Shown in pieces: positions 7,281 through 15,382 of a stretch of 64,000 bases of DNA. A program made the position numbers and the translations under genes. Within the stretch, counting starts at the first letter, position 1, and every line of letters begins with the position of its first letter. Below the pieces are notes generated by a model. The model did not search any database. It was not told where the DNA came from and saw only the letters and a list, made by a program, of their open reading frames with translations. Source of the DNA: Bacteroidota bacterium (GTDB taxonomy: Bacteria > Bacteroidota > Ignavibacteria > Ignavibacteriales > Melioribacteraceae); NCBI GenBank assembly GCA_023381535.1, contig JAMCSN010000226.1:62001-126000 (forward strand). Reading direction: 5' to 3'.

Positions 7281-9743
7281 TCATATTATGCTTTGTGGAT
7301 CAACGTCCAATATTAGTTTAACTTCTTTGAATTTTGATTTTTGATTGAACTCAATGTAAGAGTTTATCATTGCATTGCGTAGAAGTTTGCCGGACGGATC
7401 AACTCTTCTGCTGCTCTTAATCAAAATTTGAAATCTGTATTGCCCTTTTATTTTGTAGATGATTGCCTCCGTCGGCGGCGTGAACTTCAAACCTTTTTCA
7501 TGTTTGCGCAAATGATCATAAAACTCACGGATGGCGGCGCGTGCACGGTCCTCGCGCTCATCTTTGATTTCAACTAAGCCGATCCGTGTAAACGGCGGAT
7601 ATTCGCCTTGTTCGCGCAAACCGATTTCTTTTTCGTAAAAACTTTTATAATCATTCGCTAAAACTTTTTGCAGCACAAAATGTTTTTGATTCTGCGTTTG
7701 AATAATTACCTCGCCTTCTTTTTCACTTCTTCCGGAACGACCGGAAACTTGTGTTAGCAGCTGAAATGTTCTTTCGTCGGCACGAAAATCCGGAATCCAC
7801 AAAGACGTTTCCGCCGCAACTACTCCAACCAAAGTTACGTTTGAAAAATCCAATCCTTTCGAAACCATTTGTGTGCCGACAAGAATATCGATCTCGCCTT
7901 TCCGAAAACTGTTCAGAATTTCGCCGAGCTTTCCTTTTCTGCTCATCGTATCGGAATCAACGCGTTCGATCTTTGCATTCGGAAAATAGTAATCCAGTTC
8001 GTCTTCAACTCGCTGCGTTCCGGTTCCAAAAAATTTTAATTCGATAGAACCGCAGTTAGGACAAGCTTTCGGAACCGGCTTGACGATGCCGCAATAGTGG
8101 CACTGCAGAATATTTTTGTTCAGGTGATGCACCATAGAAACGGAACAGTCGGGACACATGACAACTTCACCGCAATCGTTGCAAAAAACTTGAGTCGCAA
8201 ATCCGCGCCTGTTCTGCAAAATTATAACGCTTTCTTTTTTCTTCAACCTGTTGCCAATCTCATCCAACAATTCACGCGAGAAAATGCTTTCCATTCGCTT
8301 TTTCTTTTTCTCGATCGTTATATCGACCAACTTTATTTTCGGAAGTTTTGCATCGTCAATCCGATCCGGCAGTTCAAGCAAAGTAAACTTATTGTTGAGC
8401 GCGTTGTACATGCTTTCAACCGACGGCGTTGCAGAACCGAGAATAACCGGGCATGATTCAAGCTTTGCGCGTATTATCGCCGAATCGCGCGCGTGATATT
8501 TCGGAACAAGATCGTGTTGTTTATAACTCTGATCATGCTCTTCATCAACAACGATCAGCCCTATATTTTTCAGCGGTGCAAACAATGCCGAACGCGGACC
8601 GATTACAACTTTATATTTGCCGGAAACAATTCCGCGCCATGAATCGTAACGTTCACCCAACGACATACGGCTGTGAAGAACAGCAGTCATGCCGCCAAAA
8701 TAATTATGAAATCGCGAAGTGATTTGCGGCGTGAGAGAAATTTCCGGGACGAGAATAATTACACTCCGCCCTTTGTCAATAACCTTTTTTGCAAGTTCGA
8801 TATAAACTTGCGTCTTGCCGCTTCCGGTAATTCCGTAAATAAGAAATGTCTCGAACGCATTCTTCTCGATCGATTGGTTTATGCGCTCAACAATTTCTTG
8901 CTGACGAGAAGTTAGAACAATTTGTTTGGATTCTTCCTTGTATGTTTCGGAGTAAACCCTTTCAACTTCTTTCTCAAAGATTTCTACGATACCTTTTTTC
9001 TCAAGAGTGCCAACGATTGATGATGATGAGTTTGTTTTCTTCAGAAGTTCGCTCAACAAAATTGGTTCCTTAGCTGAAAGCAATTCCAATAAAATCACGA
9101 CTTGCTTCGGAGACTTCTTTTCGATTTCGGGAATTACCTGATATGTCTCATCCAACGACTTTGCGAGCTTTGCAAACTTCGCCGTCTTCACTTTTACTTT
9201 AGCAGAATCAACTTCGTTCAGCAAAGTAACTGCGCCGATTTTCTCCATCGAGGTTAGAAGCGAATAAATATTTTTGTTCTTCAGCTCTTTTTGAATCTGC
9301 GACACGCTGTGAATTTCTTTTTGCGAGAGAACAGATAGAAGCTTAGCCCGGAGAGAAGTTTTCTTTCTTTCCTGATTAAACAACTTCAAGCAAAAATCTT
9401 TATCGCTTACCACTTTACGTTTGGACTCTATCTCCGTTCCGTACGGAACAGAATTTCTTAGCGCTTCCCCCAAGCTGCTTAAGTAATATTCGGAAATCCA
9501 TTCGTAAAATTTGAGAGAGGTTTCATCAAAGATTGGTTTTTCATCTAAAACATCGCGGACCGGTTTTATTTTTTCTTTTATATCGGTTGATTCCGAAACG
9601 CCAACTACAAATCCTGTGAGCACACGTTTGCCGAACGGCGCAACAACACGTTTACCAGTTCCAACCGAATCCTTTAATTGATCCGGAACGGAATAAGTAA
9701 AAGCGGTTCTGAACGGCAATGGAAATACGACTTGGCAAAACAT
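7281..9743 (-). CDS. priA: Primosomal replication restart helicase PriA (N')
   Basis: A 820-residue 3'-5' DNA helicase that reloads the replisome at stalled forks. The N-terminal fork-binding domain begins FCQVVFPLPFRTAFTYSVP. Walker A YGITGSGKTQVY is at 303-314, the DEEH box at 400-403, and GSATPSVES follows. Eight zinc-binding cysteines (CNDC, CPDC, CHYC, CPNC) lie at about 521-564. ATETSLWIPDFRADERTFQLLTQV-type motif V/VI sequences close the helicase core (written VAAETSLWIPDFRADERT here). The ATG has GAGGA seven bases before it. Length matches the family. It stands alone on its strand, separated by repeat-rich gaps. Confidence 0.97.
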   Translation of the reverse strand: MFCQVVFPLPFRTAFTYSVPDQLKDSVGTGKRVVAPFGKRVLTGFVVGVSESTDIKEKIKPVRDVLDEKPIFDETSLKFYEWISEYYLSSLGEALRNSVPYGTEIESKRKVVSDKDFCLKLFNQERKKTSLRAKLLSVLSQKEIHSVSQIQKELKNKNIYSLLTSMEKIGAVTLLNEVDSAKVKVKTAKFAKLAKSLDETYQVIPEIEKKSPKQVVILLELLSAKEPILLSELLKKTNSSSSIVGTLEKKGIVEIFEKEVERVYSETYKEESKQIVLTSRQQEIVERINQSIEKNAFETFLIYGITGSGKTQVYIELAKKVIDKGRSVIILVPEISLTPQITSRFHNYFGGMTAVLHSRMSLGERYDSWRGIVSGKYKVVIGPRSALFAPLKNIGLIVVDEEHDQSYKQHDLVPKYHARDSAIIRAKLESCPVILGSATPSVESMYNALNNKFTLLELPDRIDDAKLPKIKLVDITIEKKKKRMESIFSRELLDEIGNRLKKKESVIILQNRRGFATQVFCNDCGEVVMCPDCSVSMVHHLNKNILQCHYCGIVKPVPKACPNCGSIELKFFGTGTQRVEDELDYYFPNAKIERVDSDTMSRKGKLGEILNSFRKGEIDILVGTQMVSKGLDFSNVTLVGVVAAETSLWIPDFRADERTFQLLTQVSGRSGRSEKEGEVIIQTQNQKHFVLQKVLANDYKSFYEKEIGLREQGEYPPFTRIGLVEIKDEREDRARAAIREFYDHLRKHEKGLKFTPPTEAIIYKIKGQYRFQILIKSSRRVDPSGKLLRNAMINSYIEFNQKSKFKEVKLILDVDPQSII

Positions 9744-9752
9744 TGGAGTCCT

Positions 9753-9822
9753 CAGTTGTCAGCTTTCGGCCATCAGCTTTCAGAAAATCTTTGGCTGAAC
9801 GCCGATAGCTGAATGCAGACTG
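9753..9822. repeat. Word repeat (TCAGCTTTC / TAGCTGAA) upstream of priA
   Basis: This 70-base stretch contains AGTTGTCAGCTTTCGGCC, ATCAGCTTTCAG, TTGGCTGAACGCCGATAGCT and GAATGCAG. The words TCAGCTTTC and its complement GCTGA are repeated at about 14-base spacing and can fold back on themselves. It abuts the priA Shine-Dalgarno sequence, so it would lie in the priA leader if transcription starts upstream. Confidence 0.5.
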
Positions 9823-9908
9823 CAATTTTTTAATCAAATATAGGAATTAGATTGGCGGGATGCACCAAAGAGAATTGATGGATTTGAGACAATTACAATA
9901 GAGGTAAC

Positions 9909-9990
9909 ATTGTCATTCCCCACTCGATGCGGAACCTCTACTTCTCACAACCAGATAAAAAAGATGCCGGATCAAGTCCGGCATGACAAT
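9909..9990. repeat. 82-bp intergenic element with ATTGTCAT/ATGACAAT ends and an inner hairpin
   Basis: The ends are ATTGTCAT (9909-9916) and ATGACAAT (9983-9990), perfect inverted repeats. The right half contains a hairpin, ATGCCGGA (9964-9971), TCAAG loop, TCCGGCAT (9977-9984). This is the architecture of REP/MITE-like elements found between genes. There is no coding capacity. It sits 24 bases downstream of the trxA stop, with the minus-strand trxA reading toward it, so the hairpin might also help end trxA transcription. Confidence 0.6.
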
Positions 9991-10014
9991 AACATCTTTA
10001 AAATCTAAGTGCAA

Positions 10015-10350
10015 TCAGTTTACTGCGTCGAGATGAGGTTGAATTTTATTTACAAGATGATATTTCGGAACAGCGCCGATAACAGTATCAACCATTTTTC
10101 CGTTTTTAAATATTCCCAAAGTTGGAATGCTCATGATTCCGTATTGAGACGCAACGCCAAAGTTTTCATCGGTATTAATTTTCACAACTTTTAATTTGCC
10201 GTTTAGCTCGGTTGCAATTTCTTCAACAACCGGCGCAACCATTCTGCATGGCCCGCACCATGGCGCCCAGAAATCAACTAATACCGGTGTGCTTGATTGT
10301 AAAACCTCTTGCGCAAAATTTGAATCAGTTCCTTCAACAATATTTTTCAT
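10015..10350 (-). CDS. trxA: Thioredoxin
   Basis: A 111-residue cytosolic thioredoxin. The redox site WCGPC lies in [20 protein letters not shown] at about residues 31-36. The cis-proline is in [10 protein letters not shown], and the buried Asp in VLVDFWAP is present. The length is that of the classical single-domain family, with no signal peptide. It reduces protein disulfides with electrons from thioredoxin reductase, which is not in the window. It is monocistronic on the minus strand, with hisN upstream by 72 bases. Confidence 0.96.
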   Translation of the reverse strand: MKNIVEGTDSNFAQEVLQSSTPVLVDFWAPWCGPCRMVAPVVEEIATELNGKLKVVKINTDENFGVASQYGIMSIPTLGIFKNGKMVDTVIGAVPKYHLVNKIQPHLDAVN

Positions 10351-10422
10351 TTATAAATCCTTTCTGTTTGTCTAAACGTTAGATGCAGAAAGTTTGCAAA
10401 GGTTTCTGACGTGGATTCAAAA

Positions 10423-11187
10423 TTAATTATTTAGGATTTCTACAACATTTTTATGAATTATTCCGCCCGTGGCAATAATACTATCGCCCTTCACCGGATC
10501 GTTGCCTTGATAATCCGTAATCGTTCCGCCTGCACCATGAATGATTGGAATCAACGCAAGCAAATCCCACGGATTCATTATCGGGTCGATCATAATATCC
10601 GCGTAACCGGTTGCAATAAGATAGTACCCGTAACAATCACCCCATTGACGGTACATTTTAACTTTGTGAACAAGCTCGTCAAACTTTTTTATATCGCGGT
10701 ACTTTTCAATGTTGAGCTGATCGGTGGTGAGAAGAATGGCTTCAGACAAATTGCTACACTTTCTAACATTTACTTTGCGTCCGTTCAGTTCAACTGAAGC
10801 GTTGTCACCAATTAGAAATTCATTCAAGATCGGTTGATTGATCACGCCGAGAACCGGCTTACCATCTTTCAGAAGAGCGATGAGAGTTCCAAATGTTACC
10901 GTGCCGCATATAAAACTTTTCGTTCCGTCGATCGGATCGAGAACCCATTTGTATTCCGAATCGGGATTATGTTCGCCGAACTCCTCACCTAAAATTCCGT
11001 GATCGGGAAAACGTTTCATAATCATCTCGCGCATCAGCTCTTCGGCTTTTTTATCGGCAACGGTTACGGGAGAAAAATCTGTTTTCGTATCTACGGAAAT
11101 TTCAGTCCGCCAGTAACTTCTAATTATTTTCCCGCTTTCGTCCGCAAGCACTTTGCAGAAATTTTTCAGTTCATTCAATTCATTCAT
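10423..11187 (-). CDS. hisN: Histidinol-phosphatase, inositol monophosphatase family (HisN type)
   Basis: A 254-residue Mg-dependent phosphatase of the IMPase fold. Metal ligands are GEE (68-69), DPIDGT (84-89) and NPWD near residue 208. The phrases HGILGEEFGE, WVLDPIDGTKSFI and FGTLIALLKDGKPVLGVINQ are those of the HisN subgroup that dephosphorylates histidinol phosphate. The ATG at 11187 was chosen. An in-frame upstream start would be TTG and adds residues unlike the family. The gene is divergent from the Sua5-type gene across an 86-base promoter gap. No other his genes are nearby, so the substrate remains an inference; other IMPases act on inositol or PAP. Confidence 0.82.
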   Translation of the reverse strand: MNELNELKNFCKVLADESGKIIRSYWRTEISVDTKTDFSPVTVADKKAEELMREMIMKRFPDHGILGEEFGEHNPDSEYKWVLDPIDGTKSFICGTVTFGTLIALLKDGKPVLGVINQPILNEFLIGDNASVELNGRKVNVRKCSNLSEAILLTTDQLNIEKYRDIKKFDELVHKVKMYRQWGDCYGYYLIATGYADIMIDPIMNPWDLLALIPIIHGAGGTITDYQGNDPVKGDSIIATGGIIHKNVVEILNN

Positions 11188-11273
11188 TGTTTTGTACAGT
11201 ATCGTTTCAGTAACTAATCGCAAAGATATTTCAATTACACTTCTTTAACAAAATATTATATCTTTACGTCGAA

Positions 11274-12236
11274 ATGAATTTAGTTAAAGCAAATAACGAT
11301 ACAATTACTGCCGCTGCTGGAATAATAAAACAAGGCGGACTTGTAGCGTTTCCGACTGAAACAGTTTACGGTCTCGGCGCCGATGCTTTAAATCCGATTG
11401 CAGTCGCTAAAATTTTTGAAGTAAAGAAACGTCCCACATTCAACCCTTTGATTCTACATATCGCAGAAAAAAGTTCACTGAAAAAATTCGTAACATTCAA
11501 CGACAAGAAAGTTGATTTGCTAATTGAAAAATTCTGGCCTGGACCGCTAACGTTGGTTTTGCCGAAAACGGAAATTGTTCCGGATATCGTAACGTCCGGT
11601 AACCCAACCGTTGCCGTTAGAATGCCGGATCATCCCGTTGCACTGCATTTAATAAAAAGCAGCGGAACAGCTATCGCTGCGCCGAGCGCAAACCGGTTCG
11701 GTCATCTTAGTCCTACCGAAGCTTCTCACGTTTCAAAATATCTCGGCGATAAAGTTGACATGATACTTGACGGCGGGAAATGCAAGGTTGGCGTTGAATC
11801 GACAATTGTACAGTTTCATGAAGGAAGGTTTTACATGCTGCGGCCTGGCGGGTTATCAAAGGATGATATCGAAAAAGAAATCGGCACGCTCGAAAAGGGA
11901 AAGATAGACATTGCTAAACCGACCTCGCCAGGTCAGTTGCCTTTTCATTACTCACCGCATACTCCGCTTAAATTTTGGGACGCAAAATTTCTAGACAAAA
12001 ATAAAAAAATCGGCGTACTGTTTTTTTCGGAATTGAAAACAGGATTTCCATTTTCAGCGGCAAAAATATTATCAGAGAAAAAGGATCTACGTGAAGCCGC
12101 GGCAAATTTGTTCTCTGCACTTCACGAATTAGAAAAAGAAAAACTCGATTTAATACTTGTTGAGCCGGTTGAAGAAAAGGGGCTTGGCATTGCAATAATG
12201 GACCGTCTGAAGAAAGCGGCAAAGAAATTTGATTGA
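11274..12236 (+). CDS. tsaC: Threonylcarbamoyl-AMP synthase, long Sua5 type
   Basis: A 320-residue enzyme that makes threonylcarbamoyl-AMP from threonine, bicarbonate and ATP, the first step of t6A37 tRNA modification. The YrdC domain (about 10-200) has GGLVAFPTETVYGLGADA, KVGVESTIV and RPGG. After a linker with SPGQLPFHYSPHTPL comes a C-terminal Sua5 domain (about 225-320), so this is Sua5 rather than the short TsaC/YrdC. The HYSP linker is the usual lid. The start ATG follows an AT-rich promoter gap shared with hisN. TsaB, TsaD and TsaE are not in the window. Confidence 0.94.
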   Translation: MNLVKANNDTITAAAGIIKQGGLVAFPTETVYGLGADALNPIAVAKIFEVKKRPTFNPLILHIAEKSSLKKFVTFNDKKVDLLIEKFWPGPLTLVLPKTEIVPDIVTSGNPTVAVRMPDHPVALHLIKSSGTAIAAPSANRFGHLSPTEASHVSKYLGDKVDMILDGGKCKVGVESTIVQFHEGRFYMLRPGGLSKDDIEKEIGTLEKGKIDIAKPTSPGQLPFHYSPHTPLKFWDAKFLDKNKKIGVLFFSELKTGFPFSAAKILSEKKDLREAAANLFSALHELEKEKLDLILVEPVEEKGLGIAIMDRLKKAAKKFD

Positions 12237-12338
12237 ACCATTTTGATGTTCAATAACATACCCGGTTAAGAAGTTAAAGATTATTTTTGCGTGAACATTA
12301 ATTATATTGCAACGCAATTTTAATTGGTGCCGACATAG

Positions 12339-13925
12339 ATGAGTAAGGCAACGAACATAGATCAAAACTCCTCCGGCTATTCCAAAATCAGCGGCCCCGC
12401 ATCCGAGACCATTGGCGAACTTAAACTTGCTCTTCACACCATCAACTCGATTAACGAATGTATCTCGATTACGGATACAAGCGACATTATTCTTTATGTT
12501 AACAAATCCTTCGCTAACGTCTATGGGTACGATCCAAAGGAGTTGGTTGGAAAACATGTCGCAATTGTCCGATCGAACAAGAATGATCCGACGCTACTAA
12601 AAGAAATTCAACCGTCAACTGCAAAAGAAGGATGGCGCGGAAGAATTTGGAACAAAAGAAAGAACGGAGAAGAATTTCTTATTGAACTCAATACTTCCGT
12701 CGTAACAGATGAAGAAGGCAACGTGATTGCGCATGTTGGCGTTGCAAGAGATTTAACCGAGCAATTGAAAGCGGAAGCTCTGTTAATCGAAACGCAATTC
12801 AGGTATCAAAATCTTTTCATGGAAATAAAAGACGTCGTTTACGAAAGCACCCCGGAAGGAAAATTCATTTCGCTGAATCCTGCGGGATTGGAATTGTTCG
12901 GAATAGATTCGAGCGCGATAGAAAATTTCGATCTAATAAAAAATTTGTACATCAATCAAAGCGACCGCAAAAAATTTCAAGATGTGTTGCAAAGAAACGG
13001 ATTTGTTAAAGATTACGAAATCGTTATCAAGAACATGAAAGGTGAGATCAAAACGCTTCTCGAAACCTCTTACGCGGTTAAAGATAACGAAGGGAAAATT
13101 GTTGCGTACAGGGGAATACTGCGCGATATAACTCAGACTAAGAAAAATGAAGCAGAACTCAAACGTTTGATAGATGAACTTGGGCGATTGAACGCTCAAT
13201 TAAAAAATTCCGAAGAGGAGCTTAAGAATACCAACGCAGCCAAAGACAAATTCTTTTCCATCATAGCCCATGATTTAAGAAGTCCCTTTAGTTCTCTATT
13301 AAGTTTTTCCGAGTTCCTTTCCGAAGATATAGACGACTTGCCAAAAACCGAGATAAAACTTTTTGCAGAAAAAATTAACGAAGCCGCCAAAGGCGTTTTC
13401 ACATTGCTGGAAAATCTTTTGCAATGGTCCAGGATTCAGAGCGGAAAAATTCCACTACATCAAACATCGTTCTGTATTTTTCTGAAAATAAATCAGGTAA
13501 TCAATCTTTTGTCAAACAATGCCGACCGGAAAAAAATCAAGATCATCAACGAAGTGGATAATATTGCCAAAGTTTTTGCTGATGAGGATATGGTTTTTTC
13601 CGTCGTTCAAAATCTCCTTTCCAACGCTATAAAATTCACTCGTACGGACGGAGTGATTACATTCGGTTCGTTAAATAAAGAAAATGAAATCGAAATCTCC
13701 GTGACTGATAACGGCGTCGGAATCAAAGAAGATGATTTGGAAAAATTGTTCCGGATAGATGCTCATCTTACGACTTACGGAACCAACGACGAAAAAGGTT
13801 CCGGTCTCGGCTTAATCCTCTGCAAAGAAATGATTGAGTTGAACGGCGGAAAGATTAACGTTTCCAGCAGACCCGGCGAAGGCACCACATTTTCGTTCAC
13901 GCTGCCAAAACATCCAACCGCTTGA
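12339..13925 (+). CDS. Soluble PAS-PAS sensor histidine kinase
   Basis: A 528-residue kinase with no membrane segment. PAS1 (about 28-140) ends in VGVARDLTEQ and PAS2 (about 150-265) ends in YRGILRDITQT. A coiled coil (265-300) leads to the H-box FFSIIAHDLRSPFSSLL, His near residue 311. The HATPase domain has the N-box QNLLSNAIKFT, G1 DNGVGIKEDDLEKLF and G2 GSGLGLILCKEMI. There is no receiver domain and no adjacent response regulator, so it is an orphan kinase. The ligand of the PAS domains cannot be told from sequence. About 30 bases upstream is an inverted TTGCGT...ACGCAA pair (12287-12317) that may be an operator. Confidence 0.92.
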   Translation: MSKATNIDQNSSGYSKISGPASETIGELKLALHTINSINECISITDTSDIILYVNKSFANVYGYDPKELVGKHVAIVRSNKNDPTLLKEIQPSTAKEGWRGRIWNKRKNGEEFLIELNTSVVTDEEGNVIAHVGVARDLTEQLKAEALLIETQFRYQNLFMEIKDVVYESTPEGKFISLNPAGLELFGIDSSAIENFDLIKNLYINQSDRKKFQDVLQRNGFVKDYEIVIKNMKGEIKTLLETSYAVKDNEGKIVAYRGILRDITQTKKNEAELKRLIDELGRLNAQLKNSEEELKNTNAAKDKFFSIIAHDLRSPFSSLLSFSEFLSEDIDDLPKTEIKLFAEKINEAAKGVFTLLENLLQWSRIQSGKIPLHQTSFCIFLKINQVINLLSNNADRKKIKIINEVDNIAKVFADEDMVFSVVQNLLSNAIKFTRTDGVITFGSLNKENEIEISVTDNGVGIKEDDLEKLFRIDAHLTTYGTNDEKGSGLGLILCKEMIELNGGKINVSSRPGEGTTFSFTLPKHPTA

Positions 13926-14136
13926 TTCTTCACTTAAAGATTACCAAGATCATTTTGTTCCCTCTAAGCAGTGTTCAATTTCCTTGATAAATAAGGCTCA
14001 TTTGAATAAGTTTATTTCGTGTGAACTATGACTACCAATTTATTCCGTTGACAAGAACCATTGTGCGGGGCAGCGGCTTAATATTGGAAGACGGTTTTAT
14101 TAAATAATGTATTCTGAATTTTGTGGAGGTGCAACT

Positions 14137-15327
14137 ATGTCTAAAGAAATGATTTTAGAAAAGATTAATCAGTCCGTAAAAATATTAAATGAAAAAAATA
14201 TTGACATGTGGATGACGTTTGTGCGCGAGACCGGAAACATGAAAGACCCGATGATTGATATGACGGTCGGTGCGAATGCAACATGGCAGTCGGCATTCAT
14301 TATAACCAAGAACGGAGACACACATGCCGTTATTGGTTCACTTGAATTGGAAAACATGAAAATGGTCGGGACGTACAAAAATATTCACAGCTACCTGAAG
14401 TCGGTAAAAGAAAAACTGCTGGAAGTTTTAGATATGTACAAACCGTCGAAGATTGCAATCAATTATTCACGCAATTCAACTTTAGCAGACGGGATGACGC
14501 ACGGTTTGTATTTGGAATTGCTCGATCATCTTAAAGATACAAAATATGCCGATGCGCTTATTTCATCGGAAGATATTGTTGCCGCATTGAGAGGAAGAAA
14601 ATCTAGTGCGGAAATTGATGTTATGAAACAAGCCGTTGATGAAGCTCTGAAAATTTTTGATGAAGTAACAAAATATTTGAAGCCCGGTGTAACGGAAAAA
14701 CAAGTGGCGAATTTTGTTTTAGATTTGTGCGCAAAGAAAGGTCTTGAACCTTCATGGGAAAGAGAATTTTGCCCATCGGTTTTTTCCGGTCCGGATACTG
14801 CCGGCGCACACGCGGGTCCAACAGACCGCGTTGTTGAAGCCGGTCACGTTGTTAACATGGACTTCGGCGTAAAAGTAAACGGCTACTGTTCCGATCTTCA
14901 ACGAACATGGTACGTCCTAAAACCACACGAAGACAAAGCCCCGGCAGAAGTGCAGCGGGGGTTCGGTGTAATTGTTGAATCGATTTCCCGTTCTGCAAAA
15001 GAATTGAAGCCGGGCAAAAAGGGTTGGGAGATCGATGAGATTGCACGGAACTACATTCAAATACAGGGTTACGAAGAATTTCCGCACGGACTCGGTCACC
15101 AAGTTGGAAGACTTGTTCACGACGGCGGTGCAATGCTCGGTCCTAAATGGGAACGTTACGGAAATCTTCCGATGCTTGATGTGGAAGAAGGAAATGTATT
15201 TACAATCGAGCCTCGGTTGACGATTCCGAATCACGGGATTGCAACGATTGAAGAAGAAGTTATTGTAACAAAAGACGGATGTGAATTTATTTCCCCGCGA
15301 CAAAAAGAAATTTATTTGGTAAGATGA
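14137..15327 (+). CDS. M24-family metallopeptidase (Xaa-Pro aminopeptidase/dipeptidase-like)
   Basis: A 396-residue protein with a creatinase-type N-domain (1-155) and an M24 'pita-bread' domain. The metal ligands are visible in order: Asp in VNMDFGVKVNGYCSDLQRTWY (two Asp), His in HGLGHQVGRLVHDGG, Glu in FTIEPRLTI and Glu in IEEEVIVTKDG. The ATG at 14137 has GGAGG seven bases upstream, which decides against the in-frame ATG at 14107. It likely trims proline-containing peptides in the cytosol, as there is no signal peptide. It ends in a strong hairpin shared with the convergent GH13 gene. Confidence 0.9.
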   Translation: MSKEMILEKINQSVKILNEKNIDMWMTFVRETGNMKDPMIDMTVGANATWQSAFIITKNGDTHAVIGSLELENMKMVGTYKNIHSYLKSVKEKLLEVLDMYKPSKIAINYSRNSTLADGMTHGLYLELLDHLKDTKYADALISSEDIVAALRGRKSSAEIDVMKQAVDEALKIFDEVTKYLKPGVTEKQVANFVLDLCAKKGLEPSWEREFCPSVFSGPDTAGAHAGPTDRVVEAGHVVNMDFGVKVNGYCSDLQRTWYVLKPHEDKAPAEVQRGFGVIVESISRSAKELKPGKKGWEIDEIARNYIQIQGYEEFPHGLGHQVGRLVHDGGAMLGPKWERYGNLPMLDVEEGNVFTIEPRLTIPNHGIATIEEEVIVTKDGCEFISPRQKEIYLVR

Positions 15328-15340
15328 ATTTTGAAACATG

Positions 15341-15371
15341 AAATACCTCCCTCGCTTGGAGGGAGGTATTT
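15341..15371. terminator. Bidirectional hairpin terminator
   Basis: A perfect 13-bp stem, AAATACCTCCCTC and GAGGGAGGTATTT, closes a GCTTG loop. It lies exactly between two convergent genes. The A and T flanks give a short U-run on each transcript. It may also be a member of the palindromic repeats of this genome. Confidence 0.75.
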
Positions 15372-15382
15372 GTTCCAGCTTT

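Noticed and set aside
12287..12317. TTGCGT...ACGCAA inverted pair before the PAS kinase as a certain operator
   Set aside because: Six-base arms are too short to claim; only mentioned in the gene entry.
12150..12557. 135-codon minus-strand frame over the tsaC/kinase junction
   Set aside because: Shadow frame opposite two clear genes; no ribosome site or family features.
14048..14085. TTGACA followed by TAATAT upstream of the M24 peptidase
   Set aside because: The spacing of 25 bases is too long for a sigma-70 promoter.
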